Positions 15,899 to 23,810 of a DNA stretch of 64,000 nt are shown here, piece by piece. The stretch's first letter is position 1. Each line of letters starts with the position of its first letter. The notes under the pieces were generated by a model that saw only the letters and a list, made by a program, of their open reading frames with translations, was not told where the DNA came from and ran no database searches. Source of the DNA: Streptomyces sp. HUAS YS2 (GTDB lineage: Bacteria > Actinomycetota > Actinomycetes > Streptomycetales > Streptomycetaceae); NCBI RefSeq assembly GCF_033343995.1, contig NZ_CP137573.1:4683001-4747000 (forward strand), in the 5' to 3' direction. The translations under genes were made by a program, and so were the position numbers.

Positions 15899-16390
15899 AT
15901 GAGCACGCAGCAAGGTCTCACCCACATCGACGAGGCGGGCGCTGCCCGCATGGTCGACGTCTCCGGGAAGGACGTCACCGCACGCACCGCCCGCGCGAGC
16001 GGGCGTGTGCTCGTCTCGCCGCGCGTGATCGAGCTGCTGCGCGGCGAGGGCGTCCCGAAGGGCGACGCGCTCGCCACCGCCCGCATCGCGGGCATCATGG
16101 GCGCCAAGCGGACCCCGGACCTGATCCCGCTCTGCCACCCGCTGTCCGTCTCGGGCGTGACGCTGGACCTGACCGTCGCGGACGACGCGGTGGAGATCCT
16201 GGCGACGGTGAAGACCACCGACCGCACCGGCGTCGAGATGGAGGCGCTGACCGCGGTCTCGGTCGCGGCGCTGACCGTCGTCGACATGGTGAAGGCGGTC
16301 GACAAGGGCGCCGTCATCTCCGACGTCCGGGTGGAGGAGAAGACCGGCGGCAAGTCGGGCCACTGGACGCGCGAGGAGCCGGCCTCGTGA
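15899..16390 (+). CDS. moaC: Cyclic pyranopterin monophosphate synthase MoaC
   Basis: 163 aa from ATG at 15899 (GGGAG upstream). MoaC turns 3',8-cyclo-7,8-dihydro-GTP into cyclic pyranopterin monophosphate, the second step of molybdenum cofactor synthesis. The family motifs are all present: LTHIDEAGAARMVDVSGKDVTARTARA, the active-site stretch GAKRTPDLIPLCHPLSVSGV, KTTDRTGVEMEALTAVSVAALTVVDMVKAVDKG (with the catalytic lysine region) and VEEKTGGKSGHW. Its stop overlaps the GTG start of mog by four bases, so translation is probably coupled. No moaA is in the window. Confidence 0.94.
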   Translation: MSTQQGLTHIDEAGAARMVDVSGKDVTARTARASGRVLVSPRVIELLRGEGVPKGDALATARIAGIMGAKRTPDLIPLCHPLSVSGVTLDLTVADDAVEILATVKTTDRTGVEMEALTAVSVAALTVVDMVKAVDKGAVISDVRVEEKTGGKSGHWTREEPAS

Positions 16391-16932
16391 CGGCCGGCGA
16401 GCCGACGCTCGTCGGGGTGCTCGCCGCCCCGTACTCGGCGCTGGTCGTCACCGCCTCGAACCGGGCGGCGGCCGGCGTGTACGAGGACAAGGGCGGGCCG
16501 CTGATCGTCGAGGGCCTGAAGGGCATGGGCTTCGCGGTGGACGGACCGCGGGTCGTGCCGGACGGCGAGCCGGTCGGCGCGGCGCTGCGGGACGCCGTCG
16601 CGGCCGGGTACGACGTCGTCCTCACGACCGGCGGCACCGGCGTCTCGCCGACCGACGCGACGCCCGAGGTCACCCGCGCCGTCCTCGCGTACGAGATCCC
16701 CGGCATCCCCGAGGCGATCCGCGCGTACGGCCGCGAGAAGGTGCCCACCGCGGCGCTGTCCCGGGGCCTCGCGGGCGTCGCGGGCCGCACCCTGATCGTG
16801 AACCTGCCCGGCTCGCCCGGCGGGGTGCGCGACGGGCTCGCGGTGCTCGCGCCGCTGCTGCGGCACGCCGTCGACCAGCTGCGCGGCGGCGACCACCCCA
16901 GACCGGCCGCGGAAGCGGGCCCGGCGTCATGA
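16387..16932 (+). CDS. MoaB/Mog family molybdopterin adenylyltransferase
   Basis: 181 aa from GTG at 16387, overlapping moaC by GTGA. It activates molybdopterin by adenylylation before metal insertion by MoeA. The MoCF-biosynthesis fold is clear: ALVVTASNRAAAGVYEDKGGPLIVEGL at about 18-44, DVVLTTGGTGVSPTDATPEVTRAVL (GGTG-[ST]-xxD substrate loop) at 78-102, PGIPEAIRAYGREKVPTAALSRGLAGVAGRTLIVNLPGSPGGVRDGL at the end. Its ATGA overlap with the GNAT gene continues the operon. Confidence 0.92.
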   Translation: MTAGEPTLVGVLAAPYSALVVTASNRAAAGVYEDKGGPLIVEGLKGMGFAVDGPRVVPDGEPVGAALRDAVAAGYDVVLTTGGTGVSPTDATPEVTRAVLAYEIPGIPEAIRAYGREKVPTAALSRGLAGVAGRTLIVNLPGSPGGVRDGLAVLAPLLRHAVDQLRGGDHPRPAAEAGPAS

Positions 16933-17558
16933 TCTCGTCCTGGCCCGTGGTCCTGCGGGACGGCGACGTCGTCCTGCGCCCGATAAAGCTGCGCGACCAG
17001 CGGGCCTGGCGCGAGGTGAACCGGCGCAACCGGGACTGGCTGCGCCCGTGGGAGGCGACGATCCCGCCGCCCGCGCCCGGCGGCCCGGTCGCGCACCGCC
17101 CGACGTACCGTCAGATGGTCCGGCACCTGCGGGCCGAGGCGAACGCCGGCCGGATGCTGCCGTTCGTGATCGAGTACCGGGGCCGGCTCGTCGGCCAGCT
17201 CACCGTCGCCGGGATCACCTGGGGCTCGATGTGCTCGGGCCATGTCGGCTACTGGGTCGACCAGGACGTGGCGGGCCGCGGCGTCATGCCGACCGCCGTC
17301 GCGCTCGCGGTCGACCACTGCTTCCGCATGGTCGGTCTGCACCGCATGGAAGTCTGCATTCGGCCGGAGAACGGGCCGTCCCGCCGGGTCGTCGAGAAAT
17401 TGGGATTCCGGGAGGAGGGTCTGCGCCCGCGCTACCTCCACATCGACGGCGCGTGGCGCGACCATCTGGTGTTCGCGCTCACCGCGGAGGAGGTGCCGGA
17501 GGGGCTGCTGCGCCGCTGGCACCAGGCACGACCCGCCCCGCCGCGCCCCACGAAATAA
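16929..17558 (+). CDS. GNAT N-acetyltransferase, RimJ/RimL type
   Basis: 209 aa, overlapping mog by ATGA. The protein has the GNAT fold of ribosomal-protein N-terminal acetyltransferases: VVLRPIKLRDQRAWREVNRRNRDWLRPWEA (N-terminal, as in RimJ), IEYRGRLVGQLTVAGI, the acetyl-CoA pyrophosphate loop VGYWVDQDVAGRGVMPTAVALAVDHCF (about 108-134), and MEVCIRPENGPSRRVVEKLGFREEGLRPRYLHIDGAWRDHLVF. The substrate is unproven. The position between mog/moeA and sepX is shared with mycobacteria (Rv0995 rimJ), so it may modify a component of that module. Confidence 0.88.
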   Translation: MISSWPVVLRDGDVVLRPIKLRDQRAWREVNRRNRDWLRPWEATIPPPAPGGPVAHRPTYRQMVRHLRAEANAGRMLPFVIEYRGRLVGQLTVAGITWGSMCSGHVGYWVDQDVAGRGVMPTAVALAVDHCFRMVGLHRMEVCIRPENGPSRRVVEKLGFREEGLRPRYLHIDGAWRDHLVFALTAEEVPEGLLRRWHQARPAPPRPTK

Positions 17559-17700
17559 AAAGGGTGTTCGAATTCAATCAGCAGTTGACCGCCAATCGAT
17601 CTGAACAATCACAAAAAAGTTCAGTGATATCAGCCAGATCGTGCGACACACCGGGCCAATTGGCCGATGCCCGTAACGGAACCCCTCTACGGTGTGAGGC
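17559..17700 (+). promoter_or_regulatory. AT-rich promoter region of sepX
   Basis: 142 bp, markedly AT-rich for this genome (e.g. AATAAAAAGGGTGTTCGAAT near 17554-17574 and AATCACAAAAAAGTTC near 17606). It separates sepX from the preceding operon and presumably holds its own promoter. No operator was recognised. Confidence 0.45.
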
Positions 17701-18744
17701 GTGAGCAGCAGCGGCCTCATCTACGCAGTCATTGTCGGGGCCTGGGCCGCCTACTTGGTGCCGATGTGGCTCCGCAGGCAGGACGAGCTCAACGAGGCCC
17801 GTCCGACGGAACGCTTCAGCACCGCCATCCGGCTCCTGTCCGGACGGGCGGGAATGGAGCGCCGGTATGCCAAGGAGCTGCGGGAGCGCGACGTGGTCGA
17901 CGGACCCGAGGCCGACCCGGACGCCGAGACGGAGCATTTGAGCTCGGTCGACGTCCGGGCGTTCTCCGCGCCCGCGGCCAGGACCGAGGCGCGCCTGGAG
18001 CTTCCCGAAGCGGCCCCCGCGGCCCCGGCCCCGCGCCGGCAGCGGCCGCCCGAGAACGGCGGCCCCTCGGCCGAGCGGGCCCGGCGCACCAAGGTGCTGG
18101 CCCGGCGTCGGCGCACCACGGTGGTCCTCTTCCTCGCCTTCACCCTCGGCGCGGTCGTCGCCGCCGTCGGCGGCCTGGCGTTCCTCTGGGCGCCCGCGCT
18201 CCCCGCGGTGCTGCTCAGCGCGTACATCGTGCACCTGAGGTCGCAGGAGCGGCGGCGGTTCGTGTACGTGATGGACCGCCGGCGCGCGGAGGCCGCCGCG
18301 CAGCGGCTGCGGGAGAGCCGGCCCCGCCGGCAGCCCGCGCCCGAGGCGGCCGACGAGGAGCCCGCCCGACCCGAACCCGAGCCCGCCCCCGCGCTCTCCC
18401 CGCAGGAGGCCGGCCGCCGGGCCCTGGTCGAGCAGACCGACCACGCCGAGTGGGTGGACCAGCAGCGTGAGCGCGGCCCGGCCCGCGGCGACAGCTGGGA
18501 CCCCGTCCCCGTGCCGCTGCCGACGTACGTCACCGCCCCGGTCGCCCCGCGCGCCACCGGCGGCGTCGACATCACGGACCCGGAGACCTGGAGCGCGGCC
18601 CGCTCCTCCACGGCCGCCGACCCGGCGCCGGCCCCGGCGCCGCGCCAGCGCAGCACCCCGCAGCGCCGCACCCGCGACCACGGGCGGACCCCGCTGTTCG
18701 ACCAGTACGCGGACAACGACCGCCCCCGCGCGGCCAACGAATGA
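17701..18744 (+). CDS. sepX: Septal membrane protein SepX (GlpR-like)
   Basis: 347 aa from GTG at 17701. It starts with a membrane helix directly at the N-terminus (SSSGLIYAVIVGAWAAYLVPMWLRRQDELNEARPTERFS), then a cytoplasmic stretch of about 110 residues. Two further helices are at about 140-160 and 162-180 (TTVVLFLAFTLGAVVAAVGG, LPAVLLSAYIVHL), and a long Pro/Ala/Arg-rich C-terminal tail follows. This topology, the WLRRQDELNEARPTERFS segment and the position between the MoeA/GNAT genes and tRNA-Ala match SepX of Streptomyces, a divisome protein needed for normal septation, related to corynebacterial GlpR (receptor of Glp). Assignment by motif and synteny. Confidence 0.8.
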   Translation: MSSSGLIYAVIVGAWAAYLVPMWLRRQDELNEARPTERFSTAIRLLSGRAGMERRYAKELRERDVVDGPEADPDAETEHLSSVDVRAFSAPAARTEARLELPEAAPAAPAPRRQRPPENGGPSAERARRTKVLARRRRTTVVLFLAFTLGAVVAAVGGLAFLWAPALPAVLLSAYIVHLRSQERRRFVYVMDRRRAEAAAQRLRESRPRRQPAPEAADEEPARPEPEPAPALSPQEAGRRALVEQTDHAEWVDQQRERGPARGDSWDPVPVPLPTYVTAPVAPRATGGVDITDPETWSAARSSTAADPAPAPAPRQRSTPQRRTRDHGRTPLFDQYADNDRPRAANE

Positions 18745-18774
18745 CACGGCGGCGGTGACCGGCGGGGATCGGAT

Positions 18775-18804
18775 TTCCAACCACCCCGATCGGGATGCTA
18801 ATGT
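18775..18804 (+). promoter_or_regulatory. Candidate vegetative promoter of tRNA-Ala
   Basis: TTCCAA (18775-18780) and TAATGT (18799-18804) are separated by 18 bp and lie 15 bp before the mature tRNA 5' end, a fitting distance for a principal-sigma promoter. Confidence 0.45.
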
Positions 18805-18818
18805 TCCACACGTCGCAA

Positions 18819-18892
18819 GGGCCTGTGGCGCAGTCTGGTAGCGCACCTCGTTCGCATCGAGGGGGTCAGGGGTTCGAATCCCCTCAGGTCCA
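18819..18892 (+). tRNA. tRNA-Ala (anticodon CGC)
   Basis: A complete cloverleaf: acceptor GGGCCTG (18819-18825) with CAGGTCC (18885-18891, one G-U pair), discriminator A18892, D arm GCGC/GCGC, anticodon stem CCTCG (18846-18850)/CGAGG (18858-18862) around TTCGCAT with anticodon CGC at 18853-18855, and T arm GGGGTTCGAATCCCC. CCA is not encoded. A terminator follows at once. I see no second copy of its 3' end in the window, so no attachment-site duplication. Confidence 0.97.
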
Positions 18893-18899
18893 CAGACGC

Positions 18900-18939
18900 A
18901 GAAGATCCCGTCCGATCGAAAGATCGGGCGGGATCTTCT
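18900..18939. terminator. Strong terminator after tRNA-Ala
   Basis: AGAAGATCCCGTCCGATC (18900-18917) pairs with GATCGGGCGGGATCTTCT (18922-18939) over 18 bp with one G-U pair and a GAAA tetraloop, followed by CGTTTCTC. It can also end the convergent minus-strand gene whose stop is at 18946. Confidence 0.9.
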
Positions 18940-18945
18940 CGTTTC

Positions 18946-20406
18946 TCACCCCCAGCGCGCCAGCAGGGCGCCGCAGTACGTGTCGACGCCCATCAGCGGA
19001 GGCGGCGGGAGGGTGGGCTGGACCACGCGGACCCGGCGGGCTATCGCCGGGGACCACTGGCGCAGCGGGAGCCACGCGGCCACATGGGCCTGCTCGCGGT
19101 CGGTACCGGGACGGCCCGCGCCGCCGACGTCGTGACGGAGCCGCGGGCGCAGGCCGCGCCGGTGCAGGGCGTTGCGGGTGAACGTCGCGGCGACCGCCCG
19201 CATCTCGGCCGTCGTGAAGACCGGCGGCAGCCCGGGGGCCGCCTGGTAGAGGCACAGGAAGTCCAGGTCTATCAGGGCGTGCGTGACGTCCTCGGGGACC
19301 GTGACGGCGGCGTAGGAGGGGCGGAACAGGGAGACGTCGGTCTCCGGGGAACCGGTCGCCGCCCAGCCCCGGTGGACGTGGCCGAAGCCCGGCCAGTACG
19401 GCCAGCTCGCCACGCCGTCCGTGATCGTCAGATCGTCCCGCAGCGCCCGGGCCATCGCCGCGGCCCGCTCCGCGTACGCCTCCTCCCCGGTGACCACGGC
19501 GAGCTGCACCAGTGCCCGGCCCATCGCCAGGAACTCGTTCGTCGGCAACTCCGCCCCGGCGAAGGACACCGGCTCGTCGGGGAGCCAGCGGTAGAAGCCG
19601 CGGCCGTCGGCCGTCGTGCCCCACTGCTCGTCGTGCGCGGCCACCGCGCGGACCGCGGCGTCCAGGTAGCCGTCGATCCGGTCGCGCACCGACCTCGGGA
19701 CGGCCTCGGGCCGTTCGGCGGCCAGCCGGGCGAGCCCCGCCATCGGGTAGACGATCATGCCGGTCTGCGCCGCCAGCGGCACCAGCGCAGGGCGGGCCGC
19801 GTACACGCCGGGCCGGACCCGGCGCGCGCCGTCCCCGGTGAGCAGACGCGCCGTCACGCCGTCCCGCTGCGTGTACGCCGTGTACAGCGCCCGGTCCGCG
19901 CGCAGTTCGTGCGCCGGGTCGAGACTCAGCGGTCCGCTCGCGTACGGCTTGCGGCGCGGCGCCCCGGGCATCGTGAAACCGAAGCAGTCGTCCCCGTACG
20001 CCGCCACCGTCAGCCGCGCGAGGTGCGCGCTCGGCGGGCAGACGGTGACCTCAAGGGCCGGGCGTCCTTCGGTGTCGGGGATCACCGCGGTCGCCGCCGT
20101 GAACTTGCCCGCCGTGCTCCACACCCCACGGCTGCGCCCCCGGTGGTCCCGGACCCCGCGCACGTCGTCGCGGGCGTCCAGGACCTGGTCGATCAGTTCG
20201 GCGAGCCGCTCGGTGTACGTGGGCCGGCCGGTGCGCTCGGCCATCATCAGGTAGCCCTGCATCCGCCAGGACGTCCCCCAGCCGATCACACCGGCCTCGT
20301 TGTCGGCCGGCACGCCGGGGCCGGAGACCCCGGTGAGCCGGCTCTCTATCTCGTGGAAGTAGCGGGTACCCGCCCGATGCAGACTTTCGATTCCCCATCT
20401 CGCCAT
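18946..20406 (-). CDS. Unrecognised protein, probably alpha/alpha-barrel-like
   Basis: 486 aa. I do not recognise the family. No signal peptide is evident. The sequence is rich in regularly spaced amphipathic helices: YLMMAERTGRPTYTERLAELIDQVLDARDD, GMIVYPMAGLARLAAERPEAVPRSVRDRIDGYLDAAVRAVAAHDEQW, ELPTNEFLAMGRALVQLAVVTGEEAYAERAAAMARAL. Aromatic/acidic motifs include GFYRWLPDEP and EDVTHALIDLDFL. Repeated helix pairs with conserved W/E/D clusters resemble (alpha/alpha)6 proteins such as glycoside hydrolases or uronyl C5-epimerase-like domains, but this is a fold-level guess. It is followed by the bidirectional tRNA terminator; 48 bp upstream lies the stop codon of the secreted protease on the same strand. 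Confidence 0.6.
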   Translation of the reverse strand: MARWGIESLHRAGTRYFHEIESRLTGVSGPGVPADNEAGVIGWGTSWRMQGYLMMAERTGRPTYTERLAELIDQVLDARDDVRGVRDHRGRSRGVWSTAGKFTAATAVIPDTEGRPALEVTVCPPSAHLARLTVAAYGDDCFGFTMPGAPRRKPYASGPLSLDPAHELRADRALYTAYTQRDGVTARLLTGDGARRVRPGVYAARPALVPLAAQTGMIVYPMAGLARLAAERPEAVPRSVRDRIDGYLDAAVRAVAAHDEQWGTTADGRGFYRWLPDEPVSFAGAELPTNEFLAMGRALVQLAVVTGEEAYAERAAAMARALRDDLTITDGVASWPYWPGFGHVHRGWAATGSPETDVSLFRPSYAAVTVPEDVTHALIDLDFLCLYQAAPGLPPVFTTAEMRAVAATFTRNALHRRGLRPRLRHDVGGAGRPGTDREQAHVAAWLPLRQWSPAIARRVRVVQPTLPPPPLMGVDTYCGALLARWG

Positions 20407-20454
20407 CTGGGGCCCCTCCCCGGTCGAAGACTGAGGGGAGAGTATGACCCAGCT

Positions 20455-21438
20455 TCAGGACACCTGAGCCTTGTCGTACAGCGCCTTCGCGTCGTTGCCG
20501 AAGTACGGGCCGAACATGCGGTTCGGGAGGAAGGTGTACCCGAAGCTGTTCACCGAGACCTGGAGGCCGGTGCCGGCGGACTCGCTGAAGCCGGTGAACC
20601 AGGGGCCGCCGCTGGAGCCGCCCGTCATGTTGCAGCCGAGGCTGTGGTCCTGCGAGAACAGGAAGTCCTTCGAGGAGTTCCCGGAGCAGTGGATCAGCTT
20701 CGTGCCGTCGTACGGGGACGCGGCCGGGAAGCCGAAGGCGTACATCGGCTTGTTGTAGCCGCCGTTGAACTGGATGCCCTGCGCGCCGGTGACGGCGGTG
20801 AGCTTCTGGCCGCCCAACGGGGCGACGACGGCGGCGCCGACGTCGTAGTTGATGTCCTCGCTCGCCTCCCACTGCGGTGTGGTGAGCGTCTTCGCCGCGG
20901 CCCACTGGCCGTAGGGCGCGTTGCCGTTGTCGTACGCGGGGACGAAGACCCAGTTGGTGTGCCAGGCGCCCTGGTACTTCACGCAGTGCCCGGCGGTGAT
21001 GACCGTGCTGGCGTTCTGGCTGGTCACCGCGTTGCCGGAGCAGGAGGCCGTGCGGCCCTGGAAGGTGAAGAACACCCGGCCCGACGTCTTCACGACCGCG
21101 CCGCCGCCGGTCCACGCGCCGCCCGGCTGCGGGAACGCGGCGGGGGTCACGGCGGTGGGGGTGACGGTCGTGGCCCTGGGGGAGCGGGCGACCTGCTTGA
21201 GGGTCTTCGCCGCGGCCGGGGTGAGGCTCAGGTCCAGCGCGGTCGCGGAGCGCATCCGGTCCGCGGTCCAGAAGGCCGCGGCCCGCTGCTGCGCGGCGGC
21301 GGTGACGGTCCGGGCGGGCGCGGCGCCGGCGGCGTCCGCGGCCGCCGCGGCGGGCTGGGGCGAGGCGGTCGCCGGGCCGCCGGCGAGCAGGGCTCCGACG
21401 GTGAGCAGGGTGGCTGCGGCGATGCGATGGCTTCTCAC
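20455..21438 (-). CDS. Secreted trypsin-like serine protease
   Basis: 327 aa. A Sec signal peptide (RSHRIAAATLLTVGALLAGGPATA-S) is followed by a propeptide-like region to about 105 and a chymotrypsin-fold catalytic domain. The triad is readable: H151 in STVITAGHC, D199 in EDINYDVGAAVV and S276 in CNMTGGSSGGPW. Cysteines C133/C152 and C251/C269 can form the usual disulfides. The C-terminal NRMFGPYFGNDAKALYDKAQ helix is common in Streptomyces extracellular glutamyl/trypsin-like endopeptidases. Substrate specificity cannot be fixed. It is likely exported and active outside the cell. Confidence 0.88.
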   Translation of the reverse strand: MRSHRIAAATLLTVGALLAGGPATASPQPAAAAADAAGAAPARTVTAAAQQRAAAFWTADRMRSATALDLSLTPAAAKTLKQVARSPRATTVTPTAVTPAAFPQPGGAWTGGGAVVKTSGRVFFTFQGRTASCSGNAVTSQNASTVITAGHCVKYQGAWHTNWVFVPAYDNGNAPYGQWAAAKTLTTPQWEASEDINYDVGAAVVAPLGGQKLTAVTGAQGIQFNGGYNKPMYAFGFPAASPYDGTKLIHCSGNSSKDFLFSQDHSLGCNMTGGSSGGPWFTGFSESAGTGLQVSVNSFGYTFLPNRMFGPYFGNDAKALYDKAQVS

Positions 21439-21630
21439 GCATGTCTCCTTCTGCCGTGGCAGGTGGGGGATGAGAGCGGTGCGGATCGGCGTGCGTGAGA
21501 GAGCGTGCCAGAGCGGCGGTGGTTTGTCAGGGGCCTGTCATAGCCATCCTGCGACGGACGGGAGACGGCGGCGCGGACGCCGTCTCGGACGCCGCATCTG
21601 ACGCCGCCCGGGGCGCCGCCCCGGGCGCCG

Positions 21631-22119
21631 TCAGATCAGCGGCTTCGCGTAGCAGCGGCTGAGGTTGCTGAAGCGGTAGTGACCGAACTTCCGGCAGGGC
21701 TCGTAGCCGCTCGACTCGTACAGCGCGATCGCCTCGGGCTGCATCGTCCCGGTCTCCAGGACCATCCGGGTCCGCCCCGCCGCCCGCGCGTCGTCCTCCA
21801 GGGCGGCCAGGATGCGCCGCGCCAGGCCGTGGCCCCGCGCCTCGGGGACCACGTACATGCGCTTGATCTCGGCGTCGCCGTCCGAGAAGCCCTCGGGGTT
21901 CTCGTCCTGCCGGCGCCACCCGCCGGTCGCGACCGGACGGTTCGCGTCGTCGTACGCGAGCAGGTAGATGCCCCGCGGCGGCACGAACATCTCGGCGTCC
22001 ATGTGCGTCGCGTCGCCGTCGTCGCCGTAGCGCTCGGCGTACTCGGCCTGGACGGCGTCGTCGAGCTTGACCGCGTCCGGGTGGTCGTAGCGCGTCGGCT
22101 GTATATACATGCTGGGCAT
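21631..22119 (-). CDS. GNAT family N-acetyltransferase
   Basis: 162 aa from ATG at 22119; ATG at 22110 (MYIQPT) is a second candidate and no clear Shine-Dalgarno precedes either, so it may be leaderless. The GNAT core is plain: GIYLLAYDDANRPVATGGWRR (beta4), EIKRMYVVPEARGHGLARRILAALEDDARAAG with the R-x2-G-x-G/A acetyl-CoA loop (RGHGLA), then MVLETGTMQPEAIALYESSGYEPC. The substrate is unknown. It is divergent from xth, with 59 bp between starts, so the promoters overlap. Confidence 0.85.
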   Translation of the reverse strand: MPSMYIQPTRYDHPDAVKLDDAVQAEYAERYGDDGDATHMDAEMFVPPRGIYLLAYDDANRPVATGGWRRQDENPEGFSDGDAEIKRMYVVPEARGHGLARRILAALEDDARAAGRTRMVLETGTMQPEAIALYESSGYEPCRKFGHYRFSNLSRCYAKPLI

Positions 22120-22178
22120 CGTACATCTATGCGTTCTGTCGGGTTCGCCGCACCGGGGGGTGTCGGTATTCTCCCGGG

Positions 22179-22976
22179 ATGCTCACTGTCACGACCGCAA
22201 ATGTCAACGGACTCCGAGCCGCCGCCAAGAAGGGCTTCGTCGAGTGGCTGGCCGGGACCGCCGCCGACGTCGTCTGCCTGCAGGAGGTACGCGCCGAGGC
22301 GGCGCAGCTGCCCGAGGAGGTCCGGGCGCCCGAGGGCTGGTTCACCGCGCACGCCCCCGCCGCCGCCAAGGGCCGCGCCGGCGTCTCGCTCTACACGCGC
22401 CGCGAGCCGGAGCGGCTGCAGGTCGGCTTCGGGTCCACCGAGTTCGACGGCAGCGGCCGCTACATCGAGGCCGACCTGCCCGGCGTCACCGTCGCCAGCC
22501 TGTACCTGCCCTCCGGCGAGGTCGGCACCGAGCGGCAGGACGAGAAGATCCGCTTCATGGACGAGTTCCTGCCGTACCTGAAGGGGCTCAAGGAGCGCTC
22601 GGCGGCCGACGGCCGCGAGGTCGTCGTCTGCGGCGACTGGAACATCGCCCACCAGGAGGCCGACCTCAAGAACTGGAAGGCCAACCGCAAGAGCTCCGGC
22701 TTCCTCCCCGAGGAGCGCGCCTGGCTCACCCGGGTCTTCGACGAGGCCGCGTACGTCGACGTCGTCCGCGCCCTCCACCCGGACCAGGAGGGACCGTACT
22801 CCTGGTGGTCGTACCGGGGACGGGCCTTCGACAACGACAGCGGATGGAGAATCGACTATCAAGTGGCGACGCCGGGGCTCGCCGCGCGGGTGGTCAAGGC
22901 CTGGGTCGAGCGGGCCGCGACGCACGGCGAGCGGTGGAGCGACCACGCACCCGTCACCGCGGTCTACGAACTCTGA
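22179..22976 (+). CDS. xth: Exodeoxyribonuclease III
   Basis: 265 aa. It is a 3'-5' exonuclease and AP endonuclease of base-excision repair (EEP superfamily). Conserved catalytic segments are VTTANVNGLRAAAKKGF (metal Asn), VCLQEVRAE (metal Glu at about 36), YIEADLPGVTVASLYLPSGEV, VVCGDWNIAHQEADLKNWKANRKSSGFLPEERAW (DWN, catalytic), YSWWSYRGRAFDNDSGWRIDYQVATPGL (substrate loop, D) and the closing WSDHAPVTAVY with the catalytic Asp-His. Length is normal. It may act in stress or spore DNA repair; no operator was recognised upstream. Confidence 0.95.
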   Translation: MLTVTTANVNGLRAAAKKGFVEWLAGTAADVVCLQEVRAEAAQLPEEVRAPEGWFTAHAPAAAKGRAGVSLYTRREPERLQVGFGSTEFDGSGRYIEADLPGVTVASLYLPSGEVGTERQDEKIRFMDEFLPYLKGLKERSAADGREVVVCGDWNIAHQEADLKNWKANRKSSGFLPEERAWLTRVFDEAAYVDVVRALHPDQEGPYSWWSYRGRAFDNDSGWRIDYQVATPGLAARVVKAWVERAATHGERWSDHAPVTAVYEL

Positions 22977-23099
22977 GCGCTCGGCGGGTCGTCCGGGAAA
23001 GAGATGGTTTTCGGCCGGGCGGCCGAATACCTCCGGGAATTCCCGGCCGGTTCTGTATTACGGTGCTGGAATTCGCAGGACCTCGCTGGGGGAGAAGCG

Positions 23100-23798
23100 T
23101 TGAGCGCTCGGATTCTGGTTGCCGAGGATGACGAAAAACAGTCTCGGCTGATCCGGATTTATCTGGAACGGGAAGGAAACGCGGTCCAGGTCGTGGGGGA
23201 CGGCCGGGCCGCACTGGAGAAGGCGCGGGCGACGCGGCCGGATCTCGTCGTCCTCGACGTGATGCTGCCGTACGTGGACGGGCTCGACGTGTGCCGCATC
23301 CTGCGGACCGAGCCGGGGACCGAGGACGTCCCGATCCTGCTGCTCACCGCGCGCACCACCGAGGAGGACATGCTCCTCGGGCTCGATCTCGGCGCGGACG
23401 ACTACCTGACGAAGCCGTACAGCCCCCGCGAACTGACCGCGCGGGTACGGGCGCTGCTGCGGCGGGCCAGGAAGTCCGCGCCGGCGGAGGCGACCCTGCT
23501 CAGCGTCGGCGAGGTGGAGCTGGACACGGCGCGGTTCGAGGTCCGGGTCGCGGGGCGGGCGGTGGCGCTGACCGCGAAGGAGTTCTCCATCCTGGAGGCG
23601 CTGGCCCGTGAGCCCGGGCGGGTCTTCAGCCGGGCGCAGATCATCGAGCGGGTCTTCGGTTTCGACCGGGACGTGCTGGAGCGGACCGTCGACGCGCACG
23701 TGATGAACCTGCGGCGGAAGCTGGAGGCGCACCCGGGCAGCCCGCGGCTCCTGGAGACGGTGTACGGGCGGGGCTACCGGCTCGCCGACGGGGCCTGA
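23100..23798 (+). CDS. OmpR/PhoB-family response regulator
   Basis: 232 aa from TTG at 23100, chosen because GGGGGAGAA ends 3-5 nt upstream and the receiver fold then starts directly (SARILVAEDDEKQ). An ATG at 23004 would add 32 residues outside the domain. Receiver: acidic pocket E9/D10/D11, phosphoacceptor D53 (VVLDVMLPYVDG), T83, K105 in LTKPYSPREL. The winged-helix DNA-binding domain (about 125-230) has LTAKEFSILEALAREPGRVFSRAQIIERVFG and the recognition helix LERTVDAHVMNLRRKLE. Its probable partner, the histidine kinase, faces it tail to tail with 12 bp between stops. Confidence 0.92.
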   Translation: MSARILVAEDDEKQSRLIRIYLEREGNAVQVVGDGRAALEKARATRPDLVVLDVMLPYVDGLDVCRILRTEPGTEDVPILLLTARTTEEDMLLGLDLGADDYLTKPYSPRELTARVRALLRRARKSAPAEATLLSVGEVELDTARFEVRVAGRAVALTAKEFSILEALAREPGRVFSRAQIIERVFGFDRDVLERTVDAHVMNLRRKLEAHPGSPRLLETVYGRGYRLADGA

Positions 23799-23810
23799 GC
23801 CCGGTCGCCC

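Noticed and set aside
18819..18939. tRNA-Ala as an attachment site of an integrated element
   Set aside because: No repeat of the tRNA 3' end, no integrase and no mobile-element genes are visible in the following 45 kb.
23004..23099. Upstream ATG extending the response regulator by 32 residues
   Set aside because: The extension falls outside the receiver fold and lacks a ribosome site, while TTG 23100 has GGGGGAGAA directly upstream.
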